This document shows positions 10,986 through 23,200 of a stretch of 64,000 nt of DNA, piece by piece. The position numbers and the translations under genes are program-made. The stretch covers positions 186,001-250,000 of the forward strand of contig JAWQEG010001435.1 of NCBI GenBank assembly GCA_033782935.1, in the 5' to 3' direction. The notes beneath the pieces are model-generated. The model had not been told where the DNA came from and ran no database searches. It worked only from the letters and a program-made list of their open reading frames with translations. The DNA comes from Petrolisthes cinctipes. Taxonomy: Eukaryota; Arthropoda; Malacostraca; Decapoda; Porcellanidae. How positions within the stretch are numbered: position 1 is the stretch's first letter; each line of letters opens with the position of its first letter.

Positions 10986-12245
10986 AAGAACAAGGCAGCT
11001 GTTGTTCTTCTTAGCATCATAACTACGTAAAGAGCAGGATTTATTAAATTACTCATGGCTAACTTTTAACCACAACGAGCAATGTATCTAAAAATACTGT
11101 AAATTATTAAAATTGGTATATTTTTCAACTGACGCAAAATAAGCTTCAGTCTACCAACAAGAGCCACACTTTCACAAAGTAAAAATAAAAACTGAAAATT
11201 ATCACAGTTCTTTTTCCAGACAATATATATTCAATTATAGTATAAGCCACATAGTGAGATTTGAGCCTATTTTATGAAAAAATAGGCAGAACAATTAAGC
11301 TGCACCCAAACACTACTATAAATGCTTGAGGGAAATGTGAGCACTGATTAGAAAAGTAGGCAGTTATGAATTAATGTTGTTTATAGTCACTCCAACAACT
11401 ATCTTTATGGGAGATTACATGCTTCCAAAAACTTCTATGTGCAGCTTGAGATAACATGACAGAATTGGTACACCTTGAATAGTCTTTTAATTATCTGCCA
11501 CCTTTCAAATAGCCATTACAGTGAGGTTGGGGGGATGCTAGGTTGTTGTATAGGAATTATTTACAGAAATACTGTACATGTGAACCTCTCACAGGACGTA
11601 GGAAGGTGTTATTTTACTACTCTCAACTTGTGTTGTAACAAACCATACACTAAGTGAAAGTTGATAGATGGTGTAATGCCATTCAAAACTGCTTCACGAG
11701 TTGTGATGGTTTTATGCTGTTTGTGCCAATCGTCATTCATGAAAACATCGGAGGAAATGCAGAGTTTGTTTGTCTCTATGTACACAAGAAGAGATATTAA
11801 TATTGTTACGTAATAATTTTTGGAATGGAAGATAAATGATTGTTGGATGATATTGGCCAGTATTGAAACATACAGAAATACTTTCACAAATGGTGATTAC
11901 AGGAACCTTACTTTACATACAAACATAGTAACTTCATGTCCCTATTTACAATATACAGTAAAGAATATTTATAAGAAGAATGTATGCCAGGAAACATCAC
12001 AACATATGAGTATATGGCATCCCATTAAACCATAGCTACCAACCTCCTGCCCAAACAGCCCTTATATATGCCAACATTTATTATTCATTGTCGCATATTG
12101 TTCTCCAAAATGTATGCACTAATAGTGCAAGGAAAGAATGAGCACCTACAAGACTTGCAAATACACGGTCATTGTACAGAGATTAGCTACAAACTTGGCA
12201 CTTATATAATAATTCCGTCTGGTATAAACAATTTAATATGCATCA
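10986..12245. other. AT-rich intergenic region between the two convergent genes
   Basis: No splice-supported exon, recognised RNA or repeat. It could include 3' UTR sequence of the ELYS gene if polyadenylation occurs far downstream of 14119, but the sequence does not show this. Confidence 0.35.
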
Positions 12246-12262
12246 TGGATAAATAATGTTGT

Positions 12263-12819
12263 TGTTGTTGATGTTCTCCCAGGGCAGAATGGCCTCCTGC
12301 CCCACAGACCCCTGGTACACTCTGGTCGCAGTGAAAAAACAAACTAAAATAAAGGAGGGGCTGGCCCTATATGCCTGGGCTACCGAAGCACATCCCAAGG
12401 AAATGGGACCAGGGCTTACTGGACTAGGGAGTCTGGGGGCCTCCGACTGCCAGGGAGATTGGGGGGAAGGCTTTGATCCCACAGCCAGTGCTGTGGGCCC
12501 AAGTCCACGTTACCACAAGAGCTACAAGTGGGGCCGTACCTTCCATGAGACCAGCCCTGAAGGGATCATAAGGGGGAGGGAGTTTACACTGCTGAATGCA
12601 AAGGGAAATGCACCTCCATGTGCTGGCAGTCCACACAGCAATGGAAAAAAAAAAAAAAAAAGGCCTCTGGTTGCAGTACACCTCACGTAGATTTTTAATC
12701 CATGTGGGCAGATCTCGTCAAATCCACTAGAAAGTGACCAGATCCTACAACAAGCTTTATTCTAGCCCTGTGGGGGATAACTAATATTCACAGAGAATAA
12801 AGTCAGCCCCACTGGGCTC
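12263..12819 (-). mobile_element. SINE-like element, full copy with 17-bp target duplication
   Basis: TGGATAAATAATGTTGT stands at both 12246-12262 and 12820-12836, so the 557 bp between them are a retroposed insertion. Read on the minus strand it starts GAGCCCAGTGGGGCTGACTT and ends GGGAGAACATCAACAACA, a CAA-repeat tail typical of LINE-mobilised SINEs. An internal A-tract lies at 12643-12661 (plus strand). Close copies occur at 62485-63030 (nearly full) and partial ones at 27575, 47247 and 61822. On the plus strand it carries an ORF of about 130 codons that is also open in the 62.5 kb copy. Confidence 0.8.
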
Positions 12820-12836
12820 TGGATAAATAATGTTGT

Positions 12837-13424
12837 CACCCTCACTTAATTCTACACATGAAACATTTAGCAGCACTTGAAGGAATGATGCTTGGGCTGA
12901 AAACTTGGTGCGAGACTGTGCTACATTACATGTGAAAATCCTTGTGAAATAGTTTTGAAGTACAATTCGAATTACATTATTCTATGAGAAGGTTTACAAC
13001 TGACAAAACTTCTATTGTACATTACTTCAGCAAAATACATTTTGTTTGGAATCATCAAAGTCTTAACTAGAAAAATATTTCCAGCCCAAGTTTCCTAAAA
13101 TCACTGCTGCAGCTTTTCAGTGTATATAACCAAAGGTTATAAAAGTTTACATCACTAAAACAATGGCACCATAAAAAACTCTGCAAACAGTTGTCAAATC
13201 TCTATGTATGAAGTGAATGTTCTGGCAATTAAATTTCTGATGTTAGTCATTTGGTATACAAGATTAGTTGAGTACAGTACAGTACAATAATTAAACATGT
13301 AGTACAACAGCTACTTTACATCTTTCATAGCAAATATTTACAACAATAATTGTATTTCCATCAAAACACAAACTTTACAAGGTCAATTATGGGGATGGTA
13401 TACGTTTGGTACATTATAGTGCCT
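12837..13424. other. Intergenic, nothing recognised
   Basis: AT-rich sequence with TACAGTA-type words and no coding frame, repeat or RNA that I can support. Confidence 0.35.
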
Positions 13425-13835
13425 CATTCCTCTAGTGTATGCCAGGAAACAGGACCAGAAGAACAAAAATAATAGTGGCCTGTCACGTGGAATAGTTCGG
13501 AGGAATCAGTTGCACCAGATTTACCAACACTGTGTGTCCACCTTAAATATATACTGGAACTCATCACAGCCAAGAAATATGCCTGGCTGGGCTCTCCTGA
13601 CTCACTTTCTGGTCAAGGGTTCAGCTTTTCTGTAGAAGTACTGACACATACAACACCAGCTGATCAACTGGTTTGATCTGGCTAACTGATGACTTATGAA
13701 GGTAAATTGGTGGGCTACTGATTCCCCCAAATTATACCAGGAAACGGACCACTTCAATGGGGATCGGTTTCATGGCATACTTTGGAGGAATCAGATGCCT
13801 TCCAATTTACCAAAAACAGAATCTCCCCAAAACAA
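13425..13835. mobile_element. Two foldback MITE copies (one partial)
   Basis: Partial copy at 13425-13535 (GTATGCCAGGAAACAG ... TCGGAGGAATCAGTTGCAC) and a fuller one at 13690-13835 (GGTAAATTGGTGGGCTACTG, ATTCCCCCAAATTATACCAG, then CATACTTTGGAGGAATCAGA). Same family as the copy at 8000. Confidence 0.72.
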
Positions 13836-14068
13836 GTTTGTTACACAACTTCTTGGTTTATCCTTTGTTCAATTATACACAATATTCAGAAGTGTGGATC
13901 CACTTTGGTTTTGTGGGGATACATTGCCTTTCCTGTTTCAGTTAAAAGTGTTACAAAATAAAAATTTATACATCAATCCACTATTTAATTCTACAATCAG
14001 TCTTTGATTCACAGCTCATAAAGTGATCTCATAGACCTGTACTTGATAAAGAGAGTTAACTAATTAAA

Positions 14069-14074
14069 TTTATT
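14069..14074 (-). terminator. Candidate poly(A) signal of the ELYS-like gene
   Basis: AATAAA on the minus strand, about 45 nt after the TAG at 14119-14121 and the first canonical hexamer downstream. Use is unproven; a longer 3' UTR is possible. Confidence 0.35.
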
Positions 14075-14118
14075 ATGTATCGAGGGCCTTCAGGAGTTCT
14101 GTTGCGTAGCAACTGGGT

Positions 14119-14219
14119 CTACTTGTGTGAGTAGTGAGTGGTCCCCTTCCTTCCTGTCTCCTCTTCTGACTCAGTCACTGGAACTTGGCTTTTTACTCTC
14201 CTCCACTCGGGTGTGGTGT
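14119..14219 (-). CDS. AHCTF1: ELYS exon 23 (terminal)
   Basis: Acceptor TTTTCCCCAG. The split codon G|AC and the following frame give DTTPEWRRVKSQVPV, then TESEEETGRK and a TAG at 14119-14121. It lies 7.7 kb from exon 22, across an intron full of repeats. Phase agreement, a strong pyrimidine tract and the basic/acidic composition support it; there is no other candidate in this intron. Confidence 0.75.
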
Positions 14220-17200
14220 CTGGGGAAAAGAGAGGCCATCAAAATATTGTGTGACTGACTCTACTTACTAAGGGCAGAATGCAAGACAAATCATGGATAA
14301 GGTGATGGTGATGACTGGTACAATAGCTCTACTGTTTTTATATTATGTCATTGTGCTGAATATTGTCATTGCCTAGCACTTCTCCAGTATATGGATCATT
14401 GGCAGTTACTGCCTAGAGATCTTCCCACATAAAATACTAGATTAAGGCTAATAATATTATTAGCATTTTTGAAGTTATTACTCTTTTATTTAATTGCTTC
14501 AAGAGTTTATTAAGGAGTACAATGAGGTAACATTTCTTATCAGTTTGGAGGACACAACACCCATTTAATTCACCAGCATCCTCTTCCTTTCTGTATTACC
14601 CTTGGGCTCCTTTACATTTGCCCCTGTAGTACAGGGCTTTTTCAAGAATAAGTCTAATGTATCTCTTGCATGTCATAGGTGACTAAATGTTGTTGGCATC
14701 AGGAAAGGCATCCAGCTGAATAATATTTTCATCCAAGTAAAAGTGATTTCAAATACGTTGTGCCCCCGATTCCCTGGTACTCTTTAAACAGGAAGAGCTG
14801 AGGTGGGAGACTGGAAGAACCCCATCAAACATCTAATGCTGCAGGCGGTCGGAACCAAAGATGTAAAATAGACAATAATATGAAGATCATCCAATTTCCT
14901 TCACCATTTATTTTTGTTTAAAGGGTGGAGTCTCCATGCCCTGAGATGGAAGGAAATAGAAAAAATTTGCCTTTATACACTGATCCTCACACCTCTACAA
15001 AAGTCTCCACTAATCCTCCTAGATCCCATTCATTGCATTCACCAGGTTCAAATTGGATCATCTTTCTCTGCCCTGAACCATTTTCACTCCTTGTTCCAGT
15101 ACTCTTGCCTTAACCTCTTTCATCACTCCATCCATATTCACACTGAACAACCATGGTGACACCACACATCCTTGAATCTTATTTTGAACCCTCATCTTTT
15201 GCGATATACAGTATGAAAAAAAGGTAAAAATGCTAAATATATCACCATTAGGGAAAGGGAATTTTTTTAAAGGCTCTACACTACATGTCAAGAACTATTA
15301 ACATAAACAACAGAAAATAAAAACATCTTAATGAGGAAGTCATTTTTAACAATATACCACTGCTGCACATCTTCAACTGGTGAGGCAGTAGTAAAATGTT
15401 GACAATCTATAATCTTTCTTAGGCTGTGTATATTCTATACCATCTACACTCTCATACTAAAGTTCTGTTGCCTTTCCTGCTTTATTTGGATTAGCGAGAT
15501 TCATAGATCCGAGAATGAAAGCTGTTGTTGGCAGGAAAGTGCTCTCTTGTAGTAGCTTTCATTCTCAGATCTATGAAATTCACTCTCCCAAGTGAAGCAG
15601 GAGAGGTGATAGGACTTTAGCATGTGACTGTACACTGCATCAATAAGAGTTATGTGAATCTAACTTTGTCCTTACTTGACAATCCTGCCAGCCGGCTGAG
15701 GTGGAGAGAAGAGAAACTCAACTGCCTCACTTGTCAGGGATTCTAGGGCTGTAAATACACAAATCAAACTTAAGTTTGGTTCTAAAGTGAAAAGTACTAA
15801 CACCAATTATTGTGTAAAATTAGCATTAATCCTAAGCTCACTCTTTGTAGACTCTATATTTATCAAAACAGCTACTTTAATGCATAGTGTGCAATGGACT
15901 ATTGGCCACAAGAATGGAAAATGTAAAACTACTTAACTGCAATACAACATTAATATTAGGTTTGTTGTTTTGCAACCTCTGAGTCATTTGGTAGACCATT
16001 TATTGCATTACTTCCAGAATAATGACCTCTCTTTTCATATAGCCTGTGTAAGAATTCCTGTGACCAACCATACTTCAACTGAGATATGCAGGAGTCTTTT
16101 AATTCCCACTTGAATGGTTAAGGTTACACATTCTTATACAGACTCATCATGCTCCCCTGCACCTGTCCATGCACTCAACTAAAGGTGTAAACACACATGC
16201 AGAGAAAATACATTCATCTGCATATCAAGATCTAGTCTCTAATCTCTACTGGAGGTGGATGGCTACAGTATATAATGATGGATATATACAGTATAATAAA
16301 CAAGAGCAATCACAAATTCATATAGAGTGAGACCTTGTTCCCTCAAAGAAATGTCCCTGTAGAGTTGGTCAAGGCTTAAGAGTAATAAACTGTCCACCTC
16401 ATTTGATAAAGTTTTACCCTGGGAGGCCTATCCATCCTAAAGGGTCTATTCACTCCCCTGCCCCAAGAAGTGTCCCCTGAAAGGGTTTGAGTAGCATAGT
16501 GTAATGTTTAGTGTGTTCAGAAGAAAATATTCCTGGTAGAAATAGGGCTGGTACTATACATGTTATATTTTCGAGGATGTGTGTTCTTTGTGTAACTGAG
16601 GCTGGCCCGATAATTCAACTGTAGGACAGAAAAAAATGTAACCAGCAACCAAGATTTGAGTGAGAAATAAGAAACCAGGCAAGTAATTTTTTGAGTCTCC
16701 TGACACCTTGGCAGTCAATAGTACTTTCTGGACAGGGCTGTCTGCCCCTACAACTTTCAACTGAAATATCACATCTAAATCAGTCATCTTTCCTCCACAC
16801 ACTCACCAATTGTATAAATAACAGAAGTATCAGCTTTATCTGAGCTCGGGGCTGTTCGGCCAGACAGCTTGAGGAACTTCAACAACAACAACAACATCAC
16901 CCTCTAGAACCATTGTTCCATGCCATTGTTTATTCAGCCAGACGAGGATACTTAACTTATTTTTCACTCCAAACAATGATGTATAAATCTTCATAATTCA
17001 TCTCCTAAGACTTTTGAACATACATTTTTCTCAAGCAATGTAAAAATCACATCAACAGAAGCTGAAGTATAAATTCTTTTGATGCAGTGTAGGGACTAAA
17101 TTCCTCCATGGGTTAACAGTGCTGCAAAATTTTGTGTTGATATCAATGGGTTACTTCTGAATGGCTGATGAATCACTTTGCCAGTGCTTGGTGAACTTCA

Positions 17201-20200
17201 AACAATCACAGGCAGCCCTAATGATATGGGTTTTGGACACTTACCAACAACTACAATACAGAAAGCCAGACTATAAATAGGCACTACAATAAAGAATGCA
17301 CTGGAAACCCCTACATACTTGGGTGATGTTTGGGAATGAACAGTATACAGTATGTTACAGTTGTCTACTTACCCAGACGTGGAATCACCAGTGTAAAATA
17401 TGGCTCAACAGGGAAACAATTCAGTATAAAGTTGGTACTGTTCCAAGGAAATCACAGACCTAAGTGGTCTATAAGAAGGCTAACATTTAAATGAGGAAAT
17501 TGGAGAACACCAATTCCTCCAATTTGTGTTGAAAACAGACTACTGTACTTGTACACTAATACAGGTGATCTATTTTATAGTACATCTTTTCTAGAATCAA
17601 TAGCCTCCAATTATCTTGACAACATTTAAAACTATTCCAACACTAACAACCACAGCATAGGGGACTAAGCGTAAATGCATAAACTCACAAACATAGATGC
17701 TCCAACTGTGTAGTACTATATAATTATTTTATGTTGTGATCTATAGGTAGGTATTTCTGAGTAAAATCAAGCTAGTACACGTGATTCTATCTATAGCTTC
17801 GACGCCTCGTTCCCTCCGGGAACTCCCCCCAAGGGGGTGGCCACGGCAGAAGTGTCTCCAGTTCTCCCTGCTCCAACACTCCCTCCTTACTTGTTCAAGC
17901 CCTACTCTGCCCCTCATGTTTCTCTCCTTTACATACTCTTCCACTCTGTTCTGCCATCTAACCGGAGGTCTGCCTCTCACACCAGGTCCTACAACTTCAC
18001 TTCCATACACCTTCTTTACAAATTCCTCGCATTGCATTCTCTCCACATGTCCATACCATCTCAATGTACTACGTTTCACTCTCTCAACCACTCCACACTC
18101 AATACCAATTGCCTTCTCACTCATACCACATCTCTCATATACACTCTCATTACTTTCTCCATCCCATCTAGTAAGTCCACATGCTCCTCTCAAGTAACTC
18201 ATTTCCACAGCACCTATTCTAGACTGATGAGCCCTATTCCATGTCCATGTCTCCGACGCATATGTCAGTGTTGGCAAGATTATACTATTTCGTAGTCCCC
18301 TTTTCACTTCCATACTCACACTTCTACCCTTCATAATCCTCCCCAGTGATCCTATGACCTGTCTACCCTTCACTGCTCTCTCCCTAATTTCTCCTTCCAT
18401 ACTTCCATGTTTACACATAACTGTACCCAGGTACTTAAACTCCTTCACTTCCTCCATCCTCTCGCCCCTCAGAGTTATCTCACACTTCGTCCCAGTTGGT
18501 ACAGCCACTCTGTAAGGTGTAGCAAAGTCAATCACTTCAGTTTCTGCTCTTTCAAATACCATCACTTTACTTTTACCCACATTCACCTTCAGTTTCCTTC
18601 GTTTACACACAGACTGAAATTCGTCCACCACTCTCTGTAAATTCCTTTCATTCTCAGCCATCAGCAGTGTCATCCGCAAACAAACTTGCCACCAGGGACC
18701 AGTTTGCTTCATTCAGCCTCAACTTCACCCCCAGACCATTCACTTTGGCTTTCACCTCTCATACAACCATCCATATATATATTGAACAACCATGGTGACA
18801 TAACACACCCCTGTCTCAGCCCTACACTAATATTAAAACTCTCACTTAGATCACCCTCTACCCGTACACATGCTTTTGCATCTGCATAAAAAGCCTCAAT
18901 GCCTTTCAGCAAAGACCCCCCAACTCCATAAATTCTCAACACCTCTGTCATAGCTTTCCTATCAACTCTATCGTATGCCTTCTCCAAGTCCATGAAGGCA
19001 GCATACAACTTCTTACCCTTCCCAATATACTTCTCCACACATCCTCTACCCTTTCTGAATCCTCCCTGCTCCTCACTAACTTTATTCCCTGTTACTTCAA
19101 TCAGTCTTTCAGTCAGAACCTTCCCGTAAACCTTCCCCGGTACACTAAGAAGGCTTATTCCCCTATAGCTACCACACTCATCCTTACTTCCCTTCCCCTT
19201 ATACAAAGGTACAATTATGGCTCTCCTCCAATCCTCTGGCACCTCTCCCTGCCTCCAGGCCAATGTACATATAAGCAACATCCACTCCACCACTACCTCC
19301 CCCCCATACTTTAACATTTCAGCAGTTATCCCATCCACCCCTGGTGCCTTTCCCATCTTCAACTTAACTATTGCTTTCCTAACCTCTTCCCTTCCTAATT
19401 CTCCCTGTACATCCTGTCGTCTACCACCTGCCTCCATCCCCATGCATGTCACCACCGCCTCCCCTCCCGTCCCCCCATTCATCAACCGATCAAAATGCCT
19501 CTTCCACACTTCTTTCACTTCCTCACTTCTACTCACAGTAACTCCATCCTCTCTCTTCATTCTCACACTACCAGACTTTCCTTCTCCTCTTTCTCTTTTA
19601 ACCTCCTTCCAGAATAGTTTCTTGTTCTCTTTAAACTTTTCACTCAGCTTCATACCAAACTCCTCATCCACTCTCCTTTTACTCTCACTCACCATCATTT
19701 TCACTTGTCTCTTACACACATTATATTCTCTTTTCCATCTCTCTCTCACTTCTTCCGGCAAATTCCTCTGTAGTGTTCTCCTCTACAGCATCTTTCACTT
19801 CTTCTGTCCACCAAGCACTCCCTTTCTTGCCCCTCTTCTGTATCTTATATCCTACTACCTCTGCTGCTGTCCTCAAAACTATCATCTTAAACATTTCATA
19901 CACCGCATTCACTCCCACTCCCTCCCCTATCCCCATCCTTACATCCCCCAGCACCTCACCCACCCTCCTTTTATATTCCTCCCTATACTCTTCTACATCT
20001 AATTTCCCACTAGCCACCTCCCTCTTATTCCTCACCCCTTCATCCCTCCTACTATACTCCCACTTAACCCTAACCTTCATCCTCACCAACACCGCAAAAT
20101 GGTCGGAGCAATGGACCATTCCTCTCACTACTTTTGCGTCATACACATCCTTCCTCAACCTTTCATCCATGAATGTGTGTTGTGTAGCTAGAATCAGTCT

Positions 20201-23200
20201 GATACCTCAAATGTAAGAGAAAGATAAAATGTAAACAGTAACTAAAGTTTGGGAGAAAACAAGGAATCCTAGCTTTATGTAGAGTCCCCAGACACCATGG
20301 CAGTACCACCTTCCTACTATTGTACCTGAATGATGTCATGAAAAGGTGACTAGACTACTATCAATGTTCTAAAGTGTAGTGCATATCTTTCTTATAGGCT
20401 GGAACTCTACAAATGCTATCTAAAAAAAGCTTCTATCAACACTTTTCTATATCAAGTGTAGGGCAAAAAAATCTCTTACAGGGTGGAACTCACAGAAACT
20501 ACTCAGGCCGGCCAGATAACTCAACTCATTGGCTTGGGTAGTTTAAGAAAAGAAGTGAACTATAATTACAAGCTCATCCTGATTGACCTTGGACAAAATC
20601 AGGGGTATTTCTGATGTGGATTAACTGTAACCGTAGAAACAAGTCACTGTGCAGAGATGATCCCTGTATTACTTCATGCTCAATCAGTGTTGGCTAGAAA
20701 TTATGACTCATGACAGAAAAGTAAACAGTGTATCCTAAGTTGTGTTTTGCATTCACAAGCCATGATTTCTGCTTACCCAGGAGTCCCAACCAGATAGTGA
20801 ATAATCATATGGTAAACATAATAAAACATACAGTAGATTATATGGAGGTACAGTCTGCCTCAGGAATTCGTACACAGAGCGTTGATCAAATGGGGTCTTT
20901 ATTCTGCACATACTGTAGGAATTGTTCTGCTGACTGATTCAGGTTTTAGCTAAATAACAGTACTAGAAGAATCTGGCGTAGGAAAATTATATGTACTAAA
21001 TTTTCTAGTTGTTACGAACCCTTGATGTCACAGTGGTGTATACGAATTCCTGAGGCCGACTGTACATTCCAGGACATGGTTAACCAAACAAGATATACCG
21101 TTCTGTATAATCACTTTCCAACAAATCATATACTACTACAGTATATACTATTATCAATAATTACCCCCATAAAAAGGCTTGTATAAGAAAAATAGATACG
21201 TACAGTCGAGGTCAATAATATAGGTTCCCTCTGCTCGTGAGCGGAGAAACTTTTCAATAAATAAGTTAAGTACCATCTTCTACTTTACTTCAATCAGATA
21301 CTCATTATTCAAAACAACAATATCATATCAGAACGTGAAAACCTTAGGCACCAATTTGCTTGAGTTACCCACATGTAGATGATTATTATTGACCACGATG
21401 TACAATTAAAATTATATGCAACTATATTGACAGTGATCTCTGCCTAAGCTCCCCTGACAGGATAAAACAAGAAGAAAGATGTTATAGGAGAAATTTCTTG
21501 TAGGTGTGAGGGACAAGCAAGGTGTTGTGCTCAGAGGTGATCTGAATGGCCATGTTAGATAGGAAGTAGCGTAGTATGAGGCCTTGTCAGTTAGGATGCT
21601 TTATAGTATGAATGTATTAATCAAGGACGCAGTTATGGTACAAGGATTACAAAGATTTTGAAAGTGGGTGATGCTGTCAGCATGGTGGTATGTAACATGT
21701 TGTTCAGAAAGAGTAGAAACAAAATTATGACATATGAGAGTGGAAGTGCTTGCAACCCGACAGACTAACTGGTCAAACATAAGTATTCATTAGTACAGTA
21801 GGTATGTAAAAATATAGTAAGCCATCATACAGAAGGGTAAGCTGTCTTTGCTACTGTACCCCTATTTATCTTTCCTGTGATAGCTCAGAGCTGTAAGCAC
21901 AGAACTTACCACGAGATTTACGACTGCTGGCGACAAATTGGGGTTCCGCAAATCCTAACTGTGGTACCATGGCACTTTCCTCTACACACTCTTCTATGTC
22001 TTTACCTTGCTCATCCTCACTACCAACTGACTGAGACTGTGTTTCAGGTTTAATATCCTTCAGCTCCAGTACTGTGGTGTCGACGAACTTACGTACTGAT
22101 CTTCTGGGTTGCTTGGTGTCGCTGCTTTGGTCTGACACCACATTAATTTCTGGGGCAGGCAAAACAATAGAAAGGGAAATAATACATACATGAATACTAA
22201 GAAGCATACAGACAATAAACCCTCACCAAACTGTGACAACATGATAACACTGTCGTATCACACATACTACTGTATGGTCCTATCAAAATCAATGGTAGAC
22301 CACTACTTATTATATGTCCACAAGATTATCATCCAAGGGAAAGAATATTGATATTCATGTATTTTATCTCTCCATTTCCAGTATAACTTTAGACTACTGC
22401 ACATCAAAAAAAATTTCACTCTGCCATATACAGTAGTAGTTTAGCTTCAAAATGGAGTTTGTTAATAAATTTATGATAGCTTCAAGTACAATTTTGTCCA
22501 ATAATTCTTGATCATTAGTATTTTTCCTATTGAAACTGCATATAAATTTGAAATTGCATTTACCAGTTTTACTACACGATATATGGTAATGAAGGAACTA
22601 AAGCCCAACTGCTGCTGGCATAATGTCGTCTGCAGCCTTGTACATTTCTCTCTCACTCTGATTATAGTGGAAGGTTATTCATGTTTATCTCAAATTCCTG
22701 GCAGGGTTTACAGTACAATATAATAGAATATGTAAAGGCAGGAAATAAAGAGAAGAGTTCATAATCTAAAACCAATATTTCCACATGCCACAATAAAATC
22801 AAATGTACCAAATCGTATAAGCTTCTACTACTAAAAGAACAAAACTCACTGAAAATCCTGGCACAATAGGTGATACACACAGGGTTCATGTCTATTATGA
22901 AGGTACAGGTCAACACACATACACACAGTGGCAACAACAAAGAGGACAAGGCAGTTGGAATTGGTCTCAATTCCTTCCTGCTGGCACCCACCAACACCAT
23001 ATAATATTATCATGAGTACACTCAAACCTTGATTTTGCAGACCTTGAATTCCCGGATTTCAGATTTTCCGGACTTTGTATGGCCTCGCACAAGCTTGGGC
23101 ATGTAGGTTGCTTTGGATTAGTTTATGGCCCGAATTTAGAGGGTAGTGTCTCAGCTGAGAGCCGTTGGAAAGGCTGAGCTCTAGAAACAACATTGCATCG

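Larger units (their letters stand above)
14220..21909 (-). other. ELYS intron 22 (7.7 kb)
   Basis: Largest intron found. It contains, in order of coordinate, a LINE scrap (14985), a long inverted repeat (15471), a repeat copy (16320), a foldback MITE (17490), the main LINE (17786-20175) and two TIR MITEs (20851, 21203). Around 14580-14880 there is a segment sharing CATCAGGAAAGGCATCCAGC with the SINE at 58212, probably a relic. Other parts show nothing recognisable. Confidence 0.6.

Noticed and set aside
12256..12690. 144-codon ORF as a host gene
   Set aside because: It lies wholly in a retroposed repeat with other copies in the window; kept only as a finding about the repeat.
16563..16802. 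79-codon minus-strand ORF
   Set aside because: Falls within an interspersed repeat also present at 63640 and 20230.
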